From contig JAUMSH010000034.1 in assembly GCA_031292915.1 (NCBI GenBank), forward strand, positions 1 to 64,000: a stretch of 64,000 nucleotides of DNA, given 5' to 3'. Source of the DNA: Collinsella sp. (GTDB taxonomy: Bacteria; Actinomycetota; Coriobacteriia; Coriobacteriales; Coriobacteriaceae). Each line of letters starts with the position of its first letter. The stretch's first letter is position 1. Below the pieces are notes generated by a model. The model was not told the origin of the DNA, did not search any database, and saw only the letters and a program-made list of their open reading frames with translations. The position numbers were made by a program, and so were the translations under genes. This document shows positions 8,684-17,127 of the stretch, one piece after another.

Positions 8684-9600
8684 CCTTTGACCTGTACGAC
8701 ACCGTCGACTCGTTTATCGCCTATATCGCACGCGTCGAGGGTCTTTCTCCCAACACGGTGACGGCCTATGGCTCGAGGCTAGAGCGCTTTGCTGCCTGGT
8801 GCGAGCGCGAGGATATTGATGCTTTCGCTGCCGACGTGCGCACCATTCGTCGCTATCTTGCTGAGCTTTCGCGTGAGCAGGTGGCTCCCCGAACGCTTGC
8901 GGCGCACCTGTCGGCTATCCGATCTCTCTATCGCTGGATGGCTGCCGAGGGGATTGTCGAGGGCGATGCGGTCTCGGCGATCGCATCGCCCAAGCTGCCG
9001 CGTGACCTGCCGGGCGTCCTTACGACCAAGCAGGTCGAGGCGCTGCTCAAGACGCCTGATACCTCGACGCCCGCGGGACTGCGCGATGCGGCGATGCTTG
9101 AGTTGCTCTATGCCTCGGGTGCCCGCATCTCAGAGCTTGCGGCGCTCAATGTGGAGTCTATTGGTTGGTCCGAGCGAACGCTGCGACTTTGGGGCAAGGG
9201 GAGCAAGGAGCGTATCGTCCCTCTGTATCGTCGCGCACTCGAGGCGACGCGTCTCTATATTGAGGAGGGGAGACCGGAGTTGCTCGCTCAGGCAAAGCGC
9301 CGTGACCCCGCTACCGGGCCGCATCCACTGCTTATATCGGCGCGCGGCAATCGCATGAGTGCCGCCATGCTCAGGCGGCGGTTCCATACGCTGGCGACGC
9401 TCGCCGGCATTCCGGCCGACATTGCCCCGCATGCGATGCGCCATACCTTTGCGACCGATTTGCTCGAGGGCGGTGCGGACCTGCGCTCGGTTCAAGAGCT
9501 GCTGGGCCATGCGAGCCTGTCTACAACGCAGATTTACACGCATCTCACGCCCGATCGGCTCAAACGTGCCGTGGCTCAAGCCCATCCCCGCGGCGAATAG
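8680..9600 (+). CDS. xerC: Tyrosine recombinase XerC/XerD family
   Basis: Site-specific recombinase for chromosome dimer resolution. The catalytic set is complete: Arg in GARISELAA (about 149), GKGSKERIVPL Lys, HAMRH (about 251-255), GHASLS His and nucleophile Tyr about 286 in TQIYTHL. The SAM-like N-terminal domain begins SFIAYIARVEGLSPNTV, which lies upstream of the first standard start codon (GTG at 8758). No ATG, GTG or TTG exists in frame before it. I extend to an ATA at 8680 that sits 9 nt after GGAGG and overlaps the trmFO stop; the start is therefore uncertain (CTG at 8692 is another option). Synteny (trmFO-xerC) favours xerC over xerD. Confidence 0.85.
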   Translation: MAFDLYDTVDSFIAYIARVEGLSPNTVTAYGSRLERFAAWCEREDIDAFAADVRTIRRYLAELSREQVAPRTLAAHLSAIRSLYRWMAAEGIVEGDAVSAIASPKLPRDLPGVLTTKQVEALLKTPDTSTPAGLRDAAMLELLYASGARISELAALNVESIGWSERTLRLWGKGSKERIVPLYRRALEATRLYIEEGRPELLAQAKRRDPATGPHPLLISARGNRMSAAMLRRRFHTLATLAGIPADIAPHAMRHTFATDLLEGGADLRSVQELLGHASLSTTQIYTHLTPDRLKRAVAQAHPRGE

Positions 9601-9649
9601 TGGCTGGGACGTCCCGCGCCGCACTCAGGTGTGTGGTTTTGATTGCGGG

Positions 9650-9678
9650 TTGGCAGGAAGATGCATTCCTGCTATCAT
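9650..9678 (+). promoter_or_regulatory. rpsB promoter
   Basis: TTGGCA (9650-9655), an exact 17-nt spacer and TATCAT (9673-9678), about 140 nt before rpsB. Confidence 0.75.
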
Positions 9679-9684
9679 TCATCG

Positions 9685-9806
9685 GGTTGCTTCACGGCAA
9701 CATGTTTTTATCACGCACGCGCGGCTACTTCATACCGTGGTGCCCGGGCTTTGGTAGCACATGTCCGGGTTGGTTTTGGAGGATGACCCCGCGCGGAGGC
9801 AAACCA
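9685..9806 (+). promoter_or_regulatory. Structured rpsB leader
   Basis: The roughly 135-nt untranslated leader can fold with a closing stem CGCGCGG (9718-9724) / CCGCGCG (9789-9795), enclosing an inner hairpin CCCGG (9743-9747) / CCGGG (9765-9769), just ahead of the AGGAGG ribosome-binding site. S2-dependent autoregulation of rpsB-tsf is known elsewhere; its operation here is inferred. Confidence 0.45.
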
Positions 9807-9819
9807 CAGGAGGTTTAAC

Positions 9820-10548
9820 ATGGCTACCAAGATTAATATCCGCACCCTGCTCGAGGCCGGCTGCCACTTCGGTCACCAGACCCGTCGCTGGAACCCCAAG
9901 ATGAAGCCGTTCATCTTCGGTGAGCGCAACGGCATCTACATTCTCGACCTCAAGCAGACCATCCTCGACGCCGACCAGGCCTACACCTTCGTCAAGAACG
10001 TCGCCAAGGGTGGCAACGTGCTGTTCGTCGGCACCAAGAAGCAGGCTCAGGAGGCCGTCAAGAACGCTGCTGAGCGCGCCAACATGCCTTACATCAACCA
10101 GCGTTGGCTCGGCGGTATGCTGACCAACTTCGTCACCATCCGCTCCCGCATCAACCGTATGGAGGAGCTCGAGGCCATGGTCGAGGACGGCCGCATGGCT
10201 GTTCTGCCCAAGAAGGAGCAGGCTGTTCTCGGCAAGGAGCTCACCAAGCTCCAGACCAACCTCGGTGGCGCCCGCGACATGAAGGGTCTGCCCCAGGCTC
10301 TCTTCGTCGTCGACACCAAGCGCGAGGAGAACGCCATCAAGGAGGCTCAGCGCCTGAACATCCCCGTCGTCGCTCTGATCGACACCAACTCCGATCCCGA
10401 CGAGGTCGAGTACGGCATCCCCTGCAACGATGACGCTATCTCCGCTGTCACCCTTATGTGCGAGCTCATGGCTGACGCCTGCCTCGCTGGCTCCGGCAAG
10501 GAGCAGGTCTCCGAGGCCGAGATGGCCGCTGAGCCCAAGGCCGAGTAA
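9820..10548 (+). CDS. rpsB: 30S ribosomal protein S2
   Basis: Small-subunit ribosomal protein at the head-body junction. The 242-aa product has the diagnostic LLEAGCHFGHQTRRWNPKM and INQRWLGGMLTNF blocks and ALIDTNSDPDEVEYGIPCND. ATG lies 7 nt after AGGAGG. Codon choice is strongly biased toward C-ending codons, as expected for a highly expressed gene. Pairs with tsf 45 nt downstream in the conserved rpsB-tsf operon. Confidence 0.98.
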   Translation: MATKINIRTLLEAGCHFGHQTRRWNPKMKPFIFGERNGIYILDLKQTILDADQAYTFVKNVAKGGNVLFVGTKKQAQEAVKNAAERANMPYINQRWLGGMLTNFVTIRSRINRMEELEAMVEDGRMAVLPKKEQAVLGKELTKLQTNLGGARDMKGLPQALFVVDTKREENAIKEAQRLNIPVVALIDTNSDPDEVEYGIPCNDDAISAVTLMCELMADACLAGSGKEQVSEAEMAAEPKAE

Positions 10549-10593
10549 ATCAGTCTTAGTTAATTCTTTTTCATCTCTTTGAAAGGAACCACA

Positions 10594-11463
10594 ATGGCCC
10601 AGATTACCGCCGCTATGGTCAAGCAGCTCCGCGAGATGACCGACTCCCCGATGATGGAGTGCAAGAAGGCTCTCGTCGAGGCTGACGGCGACATGGACGC
10701 CGCTGTCGACGTTCTGCGTAAGAACGGCCTTGCCAAGGCTGCCAAGAAGGCTGGCCGCGAGACCAACGAGGGCGCTGTCGCCGCGTTCGTCTCCGAGGAT
10801 GGCAAGACCGGCGCTCTGCTCGAGCTCTCCTGCGAGACCGACTTCGTTGGCTCCAACGCCAAGTTCACCGGCTTTGCTTCCAAGGTCGCTGAGGTTGTCG
10901 CCACCACCGAGCCGGCCGATGTCGACGCTCTGCTCGAGAAGCCGATGGGCGAGGAGACCGTTTCCTCCGAGCTCACCGAGATGATTCACATCATGGGCGA
11001 GAACATGAAGATCTCCCGCTTCGCTGCCCGCAAGGCCGAGAACGGCGCGCTCGCTTCTTACATCCACATGGGTGGTAAGATCGGCGTTCTCGTCGAGTTC
11101 GCCTTCGAGAAGGCCGAGACCGCTCAGGCTGAGTCCTTCAAGACCTTCGCTCACGACGTTGCCCTTCAGGTTGCCGCCGTCGCCCCGATCTGCGCTACCC
11201 GCGATCAGGTTCCGGCCGAGACCGTCGAGCACGAGAAGCAGATCTACATGGCCCAGGCTGCCGAGTCCGGCAAGCCCGAGGCTATCCAGGAGAAGATGGC
11301 TGTCGGCCGTCTGGAGAAGTTCTACAAGCAGTCCGTGCTCACCGAGCAGGAGTTCATCAAGGACAGCTCCCTCACCATCAAGAAGTACGCTGAGCAGGTC
11401 TCCAAGGAGCTCGGCGACACCATTACCGTCGTTGCCTTTGACCGTCTGGTCCGTGGCGAGTAA
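10594..11463 (+). CDS. tsf: Elongation factor Ts
   Basis: GDP/GTP exchange factor for EF-Tu. At 289 aa it is standard length. The N-terminal UBA-like domain carries VKQLREMTDSPMMECKKAL, then come the dimerisation/core blocks including LSCETDFVG. ATG at 10594 follows GAAAGGA by 6 nt; an upstream ATG at 10579 precedes that site and is rejected. A strong terminator after it closes the rpsB-tsf operon. Confidence 0.98.
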   Translation: MAQITAAMVKQLREMTDSPMMECKKALVEADGDMDAAVDVLRKNGLAKAAKKAGRETNEGAVAAFVSEDGKTGALLELSCETDFVGSNAKFTGFASKVAEVVATTEPADVDALLEKPMGEETVSSELTEMIHIMGENMKISRFAARKAENGALASYIHMGGKIGVLVEFAFEKAETAQAESFKTFAHDVALQVAAVAPICATRDQVPAETVEHEKQIYMAQAAESGKPEAIQEKMAVGRLEKFYKQSVLTEQEFIKDSSLTIKKYAEQVSKELGDTITVVAFDRLVRGE

Positions 11464-11486
11464 ATAAGCTCTTGTAGCTGGTAATG

Positions 11487-11521
11487 AGCAGGCTGTGGGT
11501 TTTACTCACAGCCTGCTTTTT
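11487..11521 (+). terminator. Intrinsic terminator after tsf
   Basis: AGCAGGCTGTG (11487-11497) pairs perfectly with CACAGCCTGCT (11507-11517), followed by five Ts. Confidence 0.95.
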
Positions 11522-11580
11522 CATGGCTCTTATCAGAGCCTTTGATATCATATTGAGAGTCTAATTAAAGGAGGATCGCT

Positions 11581-12303
11581 TTGTCCGACATCCGATATAA
11601 ACGCGTGCTTCTTAAGCTTTCCGGCGAAGCACTGATGGGCGACGGCCAATATGGCATCGACCCCAAGGTTACCGACCATCTTGCCAAGCAGGTCAAGGAG
11701 CTGCTCGCCGTTGGCCATGAGGTCGGCGTCGTTGTCGGCGGCGGCAATATTTTCCGCGGCATGGCCGGCGCTGCCGGTGGCATGGAGCGTGCTCAGGCCG
11801 ACTACATGGGCATGCTGGCAACCGTTATGAACGCGCTCGCCCTGCAGGATGCCTTCGAGCACAACGATGTTCCCTGCCGCGTTATGAGCGCTATCCAGAT
11901 GAACGAGATCTGCGAGCCCTATATTCGCCGTCGCGCCATCAACCACCTTTCCAAGGGCAACGTTGTTATCTTTGCCGCCGGTTCGGGCAATCCGTACTTT
12001 ACGACCGACACCGCCGCGGCTCTTCGTGCGTGCGAGATCGGCGCCGAGATTCTGATTAAAGCCACCAAGGTTGACGGCATCTACGACAAGGATCCCGTCA
12101 AGTGCGCCGATGCCGTCCGTTTTGACAAGATTACCTATCACGAGGTTCTTGTCCGCGGTCTGCAGGTTATGGATTCCACGGCTACGGCACTGTGCCAGGA
12201 TAACCGTATGCCGATTTTGGTCCTCAACATCGATGGCGAGGACACCGTCAAGCGCGCGCTTTCGGGTGAGCCCGTCGGCACGCTCGTCTATCAGGAGGAT
12301 TAA
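11581..12303 (+). CDS. pyrH: UMP kinase
   Basis: Phosphorylates UMP to UDP and is the regulated step feeding UTP/CTP synthesis. It belongs to the amino-acid-kinase fold, not the NMP kinase fold. The 240-aa product has KRVLLKLSGEALMG, VVVGGGNIFRG and later ATKVDGIYDKDP and TALCQDNRMPILV. The TTG start follows AAAGGAGG by 5 nt and gives the standard N-terminus. It heads the run pyrH-frr-uppS-cdsA-dxr-rseP-ispG-proS, whose genes are mostly overlapping or a few nt apart. Confidence 0.97.
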   Translation: MSDIRYKRVLLKLSGEALMGDGQYGIDPKVTDHLAKQVKELLAVGHEVGVVVGGGNIFRGMAGAAGGMERAQADYMGMLATVMNALALQDAFEHNDVPCRVMSAIQMNEICEPYIRRRAINHLSKGNVVIFAAGSGNPYFTTDTAAALRACEIGAEILIKATKVDGIYDKDPVKCADAVRFDKITYHEVLVRGLQVMDSTATALCQDNRMPILVLNIDGEDTVKRALSGEPVGTLVYQED

Positions 12304-12305
12304 GC

Positions 12306-12842
12306 ATGGCAGAGAACATCACCGCCCATATGGACAAGTCGCTCGAGTCCCTCAAGCATAACTTCTCCAAGGTCCGTACCGGCCGCGCCAATGCCAACAT
12401 TCTGTCCGACATCACCGTCGATTATTACGGTGTTCCCACGCCGGTCACGCAGGTTGCCGCCGTCAAGACCCCCGAGGCCCACATGCTGCTCATCGAGCCG
12501 TGGGACAAGGCACTCATCAACGCTATCGTCAAGGCCATCGGCGCTTCCGATCTGGGTATTACCCCCAACTCCGATGGCACCGTCGTTCGTCTGCCGTTCC
12601 CGGCTCCCACCGAGGAGCGCCGTCGCGAGCTCGTCAAGGAGTGCCGCGAGTACGCCGAGCAGGCCAAGGTGTCTATCCGTAACATCCGTCGCGACTTCAA
12701 CAACAAGCTCGAGCGCGATGAGGAGCTCACCGAGGACGATGTCCGTCGCGAGCAGGCTAAGGTCCAGAAGCACACCGATGAGTATGTCGCCAAGGTCGAG
12801 GAGCTTCTGAAGGAAAAAGAAGCCGAGGTCATGGAGATCTAA
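12306..12842 (+). CDS. frr: Ribosome-recycling factor
   Basis: Splits post-termination ribosomes together with EF-G. The 178-aa protein has the all-helical domain I with KVRTGRANANIL and the hinge/C-terminal helix with RRDFNNKLERDEELTEDD. Slightly shorter than the usual 185 aa but complete. ATG lies 7 nt after AGGAGG, inside the pyrH 3' end region; only 2 nt separate it from pyrH. Confidence 0.97.
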   Translation: MAENITAHMDKSLESLKHNFSKVRTGRANANILSDITVDYYGVPTPVTQVAAVKTPEAHMLLIEPWDKALINAIVKAIGASDLGITPNSDGTVVRLPFPAPTEERRRELVKECREYAEQAKVSIRNIRRDFNNKLERDEELTEDDVRREQAKVQKHTDEYVAKVEELLKEKEAEVMEI

Positions 12843-12843
12843 G

Positions 12844-13638
12844 GTGCAATACGACGAGCATAAACTGGTCGAGTACTTTGCCGACGCCCCTGCGGGCGTC
12901 GGTTTTTCCGACCTTGACCTCAATAACATTCCGCACCATATCTCGTGCATCATGGACGGCAACGGTCGTTGGGCCACGTCGCGCGGTCTTGCACGCACTG
13001 AGGGCCACAAGGCGGGTATCGTCTCGCTGCGCGAGATCATTACCGCCTGCGTGCGCCTGGGCGTCGACGTGCTTTCTGCCTATGCGTTTTCTACCGAAAA
13101 CTGGAACCGCCCGCAGCATGAGGTCAACGTCTTGATGCACTTGTTTGCCAAGACGTTCATCGACGAGTTGCCGCTTCTGAAGCGCGAAAACGTGCGCGTT
13201 GTCTTTTTGGGTGATATTTCCGCGCTGCCCAAGAAGACCCGCGACGTTTTTGAACGCGGTCTTGCCGAGTGCGCCGATCACACCGGTATGACGCTGGCGC
13301 TTGCCGTCAACTACGGCGCGCGTGCCGAGATTACCCGCGCTGTCCGTCAGATCGCGCTCGACGTTGCCGCCGGTAAGATTGATCCTGCCGCAATTGATGA
13401 CGACATGGTGGCTTCCCACCTCTATACCGCCGGCCTTCCCGATCCTGAGCTTGTGATTCGCACCTCTGGTGAGCTGCGCCTTTCGAACTATCTGCTATGG
13501 CAGGTGGCTTATTCCGAGTTCTATGTCACCGATACCTATTGGCCCGACTTTGATCGTTGGGGCCTTGTCGACGCCATTTTGGCCTATCAGGGCCGTGACC
13601 GTAGGTTTGGTGGACTGAGCAAGACCGAGGAGGCTTAA
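12844..13638 (+). CDS. uppS: Isoprenyl (undecaprenyl) diphosphate synthase
   Basis: cis-Prenyltransferase that extends farnesyl-PP to the undecaprenyl carrier for cell-wall synthesis. At 264 aa it contains the signature HHISCIMDGNGRWATSRG with the catalytic Asp, SAYAFSTENWNRP, and the C-terminal RTSGELRLSNYLLWQ. The GTG start one nt after the frr stop implies coupling. The N-terminal 30 residues ahead of the core are a mild extension. Confidence 0.96.
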   Translation: MQYDEHKLVEYFADAPAGVGFSDLDLNNIPHHISCIMDGNGRWATSRGLARTEGHKAGIVSLREIITACVRLGVDVLSAYAFSTENWNRPQHEVNVLMHLFAKTFIDELPLLKRENVRVVFLGDISALPKKTRDVFERGLAECADHTGMTLALAVNYGARAEITRAVRQIALDVAAGKIDPAAIDDDMVASHLYTAGLPDPELVIRTSGELRLSNYLLWQVAYSEFYVTDTYWPDFDRWGLVDAILAYQGRDRRFGGLSKTEEA

Positions 13639-13640
13639 TC

Positions 13641-14540
13641 GTGTCCGATCGTCCCAAGGCATCTGCTCCCAAGACGCCTGCGCGCAAAGCTACCGCTGCG
13701 GGAGCGCCTACAGCGAAGAGCGGCACCGGTTCGTGGCTGGCGGGCTTTATTACCCGTGCCGCCGCGGGTATCGTCTACGCCGTTGTCTTTATCCTGTGCC
13801 TGGTTTTGGGTATCGTGCCCACTGCCATCTTTGTTTCCGTCATGAGCGGTCTGTGCTGCTATGAGTTTTTCCGTATGACAAGGCTCGATGGCAAGATGGC
13901 TAACGAGCGCATGGGCATCGCTGCCGCCGTGCTCTTTCCGCTGTCGGCGCTGGGCGATTCGATGCTGCTGAATGCCCTGCTTTTTGCCCTGATGCTCGCT
14001 GTGGGCATTTGGTATGTCTGGTCGCCGCGTACCCGCATCTCTGATGTGGCCGTGACGCTCATGGGTCCCATCTACACTGGCTTTATGCTGTCGGCTATCG
14101 TGCTGCTGCGCGATGCCGTGCCCGGTTTTGCCGGCGCCTTGCTTTCGGTGGGCGTTTGCGCGTCCCTTTGGGTCTCCGATTCGTTTGCCTACATCGTGGG
14201 CAGCCGTATCGGTAAGCACAAGATGGTTCCCAAGATCTCTCCCAAAAAGAGCTGGGAGGGGTTTGTCGGCGGCATCCTGGGCTCGGTTTTGATTTGGCTC
14301 ATCCTGTGGGCGACGCACTTCTACAAGCTCAGCCTGCCCTATGCGCTGCTGTGCGGCGTGGTCGTGTCCGTCCTGGGCGTTATCGGCGACCTCATCGAGT
14401 CGCGTATCAAGCGTGGCGTGGGCGTCAAGGATTCCGGCAACCTTATCCCGGGCCATGGCGGCATGCTCGACCGTAGCGATTCGCTTATCTTCGGTTGCAT
14501 CACCGCGCAGCTGATGCTGATGATCGGAGGCGTGCTGTAA
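13641..14540 (+). CDS. cdsA: Phosphatidate cytidylyltransferase (CDP-diglyceride synthase)
   Basis: Membrane enzyme making CDP-diacylglycerol from phosphatidate and CTP. The 299-aa protein has a hydrophilic Pro/Ala/Lys-rich N-terminus of about 35 residues, then seven or so hydrophobic segments. It carries the family signature in two parts, SDSFAYIVGSRIGKHK and the C-terminal DLIESRIKRGVGVKDSGN...HGGMLDRSDS. GTG start follows GAGGAGG inside uppS. Its TAA overlaps the dxr ATG. Confidence 0.96.
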   Translation: MSDRPKASAPKTPARKATAAGAPTAKSGTGSWLAGFITRAAAGIVYAVVFILCLVLGIVPTAIFVSVMSGLCCYEFFRMTRLDGKMANERMGIAAAVLFPLSALGDSMLLNALLFALMLAVGIWYVWSPRTRISDVAVTLMGPIYTGFMLSAIVLLRDAVPGFAGALLSVGVCASLWVSDSFAYIVGSRIGKHKMVPKISPKKSWEGFVGGILGSVLIWLILWATHFYKLSLPYALLCGVVVSVLGVIGDLIESRIKRGVGVKDSGNLIPGHGGMLDRSDSLIFGCITAQLMLMIGGVL

Positions 14541-15727
14541 TGTCCTTCCAGACGACGTATGGCCCCGATGGACGCCTCCGTGTTGCCATCCTGGGTTGTA
14601 CGGGCTCTATCGGCACCCAGGCACTCGATGTGTGCCGTCAGCATGCCGATCGCCTGCAGGTGACGGCGTTGTCCGTTAACTCCAGTACCTCCGAGCTCGT
14701 TGCCGCTGCCCGCGAGTTCTCGGTTCCGGCGGTTGCCGTGGCCGATGTCGCTCATGGCGATGACGCCGTGCTGCAGGAGTTGCCCGAGGGAACGAAGCTC
14801 GGCGTTGGCGCGCAGACGGTTTGCGAGCTCGCGCGTCGCGACGATGTCGACTGCGTGCTCGTCGCTATTGTGGGCGCCGCCGGTCTCGAGGCGAGCCATG
14901 CGGCCTTGACCTCGAATAAGCGTCTTGCCCTTGCCAACAAGGAGTCCCTCGTCGTCGGCGGCGACTTGCTTATGCCGTTGGCGCAACCGGGCCAGCTTAT
15001 TCCAGTCGACTCTGAGCACTCCGCCATCTACCAGTGCTATCTGGGAGAGAACCCACGCGAGGCTCATTGTATTTGGCTCACCTGCTCGGGCGGTCCGTTC
15101 TTTGGCCGCACCCGCGACGAGCTCGACCGCGTGACGCGTGCCGATGCCCTCGCACATCCCACGTGGGCCATGGGTGCCAAGATCACCATCGACTCCGCCA
15201 CCCTCATGAACAAGGGCCTGGAGCGCATTGAGGCCATGCATCTGTTTAACTGCGACCTCGATTTCATTAACGTGGTCGTGCAGCGTCAGTCCAAGATTCA
15301 CTCTATGGTCGAGTTCGCCGACGGCTCCGTGATGGCGCATCTCGGTGCTTCCGACATGCGTATTCCCATCCAGTTCGCGTTCTCGTATCCCGAGCGTTGG
15401 GATACCCCGGCGCCTCGTATCGATTTCCGCGAGCTGGGGCAGCTCACGTTTGATGCTGCCGACATGGATACCTTCCGCTGTCTGGCACTGGCCGAACGTG
15501 CCGGCAAGACGGGTGGCACCATGCCGTGCGTGCTCAATGCCGCCAACGAGGTCGCCGTCGATGCCTTCCTGCACGATGACTGCAGCTTTACCGATATCGA
15601 TCGCATTGTGGCATCCTGCATGGATGCCCACGATATGCAGGCGGTCGATTCGTTTGAGCAGCTTCGCGACATCGATGCATGGGCGCGTGAAAAGGCTGCG
15701 CAGGTGCTCGCCGCAACCCGTTCCTAA
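14540..15727 (+). CDS. dxr: 1-deoxy-D-xylulose 5-phosphate reductoisomerase
   Basis: NADPH-dependent enzyme of the MEP isoprenoid pathway, converting DXP to MEP. The 395-aa product shows the NADPH-binding VAILGCTGSIGTQALDV, ALANKESLVVGG, the metal-binding PVDSEHSAIYQC and the NKGLERIEAMHLF motif. The ATG overlaps the cdsA stop (TAATG) 9 nt after GGAGG. It works with ispG two genes downstream and supplies precursors for uppS. Confidence 0.97.
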   Translation: MSFQTTYGPDGRLRVAILGCTGSIGTQALDVCRQHADRLQVTALSVNSSTSELVAAAREFSVPAVAVADVAHGDDAVLQELPEGTKLGVGAQTVCELARRDDVDCVLVAIVGAAGLEASHAALTSNKRLALANKESLVVGGDLLMPLAQPGQLIPVDSEHSAIYQCYLGENPREAHCIWLTCSGGPFFGRTRDELDRVTRADALAHPTWAMGAKITIDSATLMNKGLERIEAMHLFNCDLDFINVVVQRQSKIHSMVEFADGSVMAHLGASDMRIPIQFAFSYPERWDTPAPRIDFRELGQLTFDAADMDTFRCLALAERAGKTGGTMPCVLNAANEVAVDAFLHDDCSFTDIDRIVASCMDAHDMQAVDSFEQLRDIDAWAREKAAQVLAATRS

Positions 15728-15752
15728 CCCATAAGGATTGCTTTTTCGTTTT

Positions 15753-17114
15753 ATGGATACTGTTCTGAGCGTTCTCTCATCGGTCTTTTGGGGCCTGTTG
15801 ATGCTTTCCGTCCTCGTGTTTTTGCACGAGGGCGGCCACTTTTTGGCGGCACGTGCCTGCGGCGTCCGTGTGACCGAGTTCTTTTTGGGCTTGCCGTGCC
15901 GCTTTGACATCCATTACACGTCACGTCGCATTGGAACCAAGTTTGGCGTGACCCCGCTGCTGCTGGGTGGCTACGCTGCCATCTGCGGTATGGATCCGAC
16001 CGACGTCTCGTGCGCTGATCGCGTGCTCGCGGCTATCTATCGTCATGGTCGCGTGACCGTGGCCGACCTTGCCGCCGAGCTCGAGCTATCCGAGGAGGAT
16101 GTGCTCGAGGCATGCGCCTTGCTCTTGGGTTGGGGCTCTATCGCGCCTTGGTATGAGGAAGGGGAGAAGCCCTCGCCGAGCTACTATCCCACCAAGTATC
16201 AGACGCTGCCGCGAGACGCGGCGGGTTACACCACCTTTGACGGCCGCCGTTTCGATCGAGAGCATGCGACTACCGAGGGCGATGTGTGGGAGCTGCCGTG
16301 CGGCGAAGCCGAGTTCCTTGCGCAAGAGCGTTCGCATACCTATCTGGGCCAGGGTTTTCTCAAGCGCGCCTTTATGCTGCTCGCGGGCATTCTCGTCAAT
16401 ATCCTGACGGGCTTTTTGCTGCTTATGAGCATCTACTCTATTGCGGGTGTCACCGTGCCGATGGATACCAACGTGATCGGTCAGGTTGACGAGGGGTCTA
16501 TTGCCGCCAGGGCGGGTATCGAGGGCGGCGACGCGATCCTTTCGGTTGACGGAGTATCGTGCTCTACCTGGATGGACGTTTACGATGCCATCGGCAAGGC
16601 CGCCGGAAAGGACGATATCGCCATCGAGTACGAGCGTGACGGCAAGCAGCATTCGACCGCGGTTGCGCTCAAAGAGGACGAGCGCCTAGGTGTGTATGCC
16701 TCTACGCAGGTGGTCCGTTTAGACCCCATCACGTCGGCTCGCCTTTCGTTCTCCTATGTCGTGCAGACAGCGGAGGGTGTGATGCGCCTGCTCCAGCCGC
16801 AGCATACGATGGAGATTCTCGATCAGTCTTCTTCGATCGTGGGCATTAGCGTTATGTCCTCACAGGCTGCTGCTGCCGGCCCTGCCACGTTCCTTTCGTT
16901 TGCCGCCCTCATTTCGTTCTCGCTTGGCTTTATGAACCTGCTGCCCATCCCACCACTCGATGGCGGCAAGCTGGTCATCGAGATCATTCAAAAGATTGCT
17001 GGCCGCGAGCTTCCGCTCAAGGTCCAGACGATTGTGAGCTATGTGGGCATCGCGCTCTTTGTGCTGCTGTTTGTCTATATGCTTCGTTCCGACATCCTTC
17101 GATTTATTCTGTAG
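15753..17114 (+). CDS. rseP: RseP/RasP-like site-2 metalloprotease with inserted segment
   Basis: Intramembrane zinc protease that cleaves anti-sigma factors and signal-peptide remnants. In the 453-aa protein HEGGH lies at residues 25-29 in the first membrane helix. A PDZ domain spans about 235-305, and NLLPIPPLDGGK near the C-terminus supplies the third metal ligand. Unusual: about 115 residues (80-195) separate the first membrane segments from the LAGILVN segment, including a winged-helix-like stretch at 88-130 (VTVADLAAELELSEEDVLEA). The canonical AGPxxN is AGILVN here. ATG at 15753 has only a distant AAGGA; a TTG at 15738 is the alternative. Confidence 0.9.
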   Translation: MDTVLSVLSSVFWGLLMLSVLVFLHEGGHFLAARACGVRVTEFFLGLPCRFDIHYTSRRIGTKFGVTPLLLGGYAAICGMDPTDVSCADRVLAAIYRHGRVTVADLAAELELSEEDVLEACALLLGWGSIAPWYEEGEKPSPSYYPTKYQTLPRDAAGYTTFDGRRFDREHATTEGDVWELPCGEAEFLAQERSHTYLGQGFLKRAFMLLAGILVNILTGFLLLMSIYSIAGVTVPMDTNVIGQVDEGSIAARAGIEGGDAILSVDGVSCSTWMDVYDAIGKAAGKDDIAIEYERDGKQHSTAVALKEDERLGVYASTQVVRLDPITSARLSFSYVVQTAEGVMRLLQPQHTMEILDQSSSIVGISVMSSQAAAAGPATFLSFAALISFSLGFMNLLPIPPLDGGKLVIEIIQKIAGRELPLKVQTIVSYVGIALFVLLFVYMLRSDILRFIL

Positions 17115-17127
17115 GGGAGTGTTTGGA

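Noticed and set aside
8758..9600. GTG 8758 as the true xerC start
   Set aside because: It would remove a family-typical N-terminal helix (SFIAYIARVEGL) that is encoded in frame upstream; kept as a fallback only.
9730..11232. 500-codon minus-strand frame opposite rpsB-tsf
   Set aside because: Shadow of two highly biased genes; contains long Gly/Leu/Asp runs and no domain.
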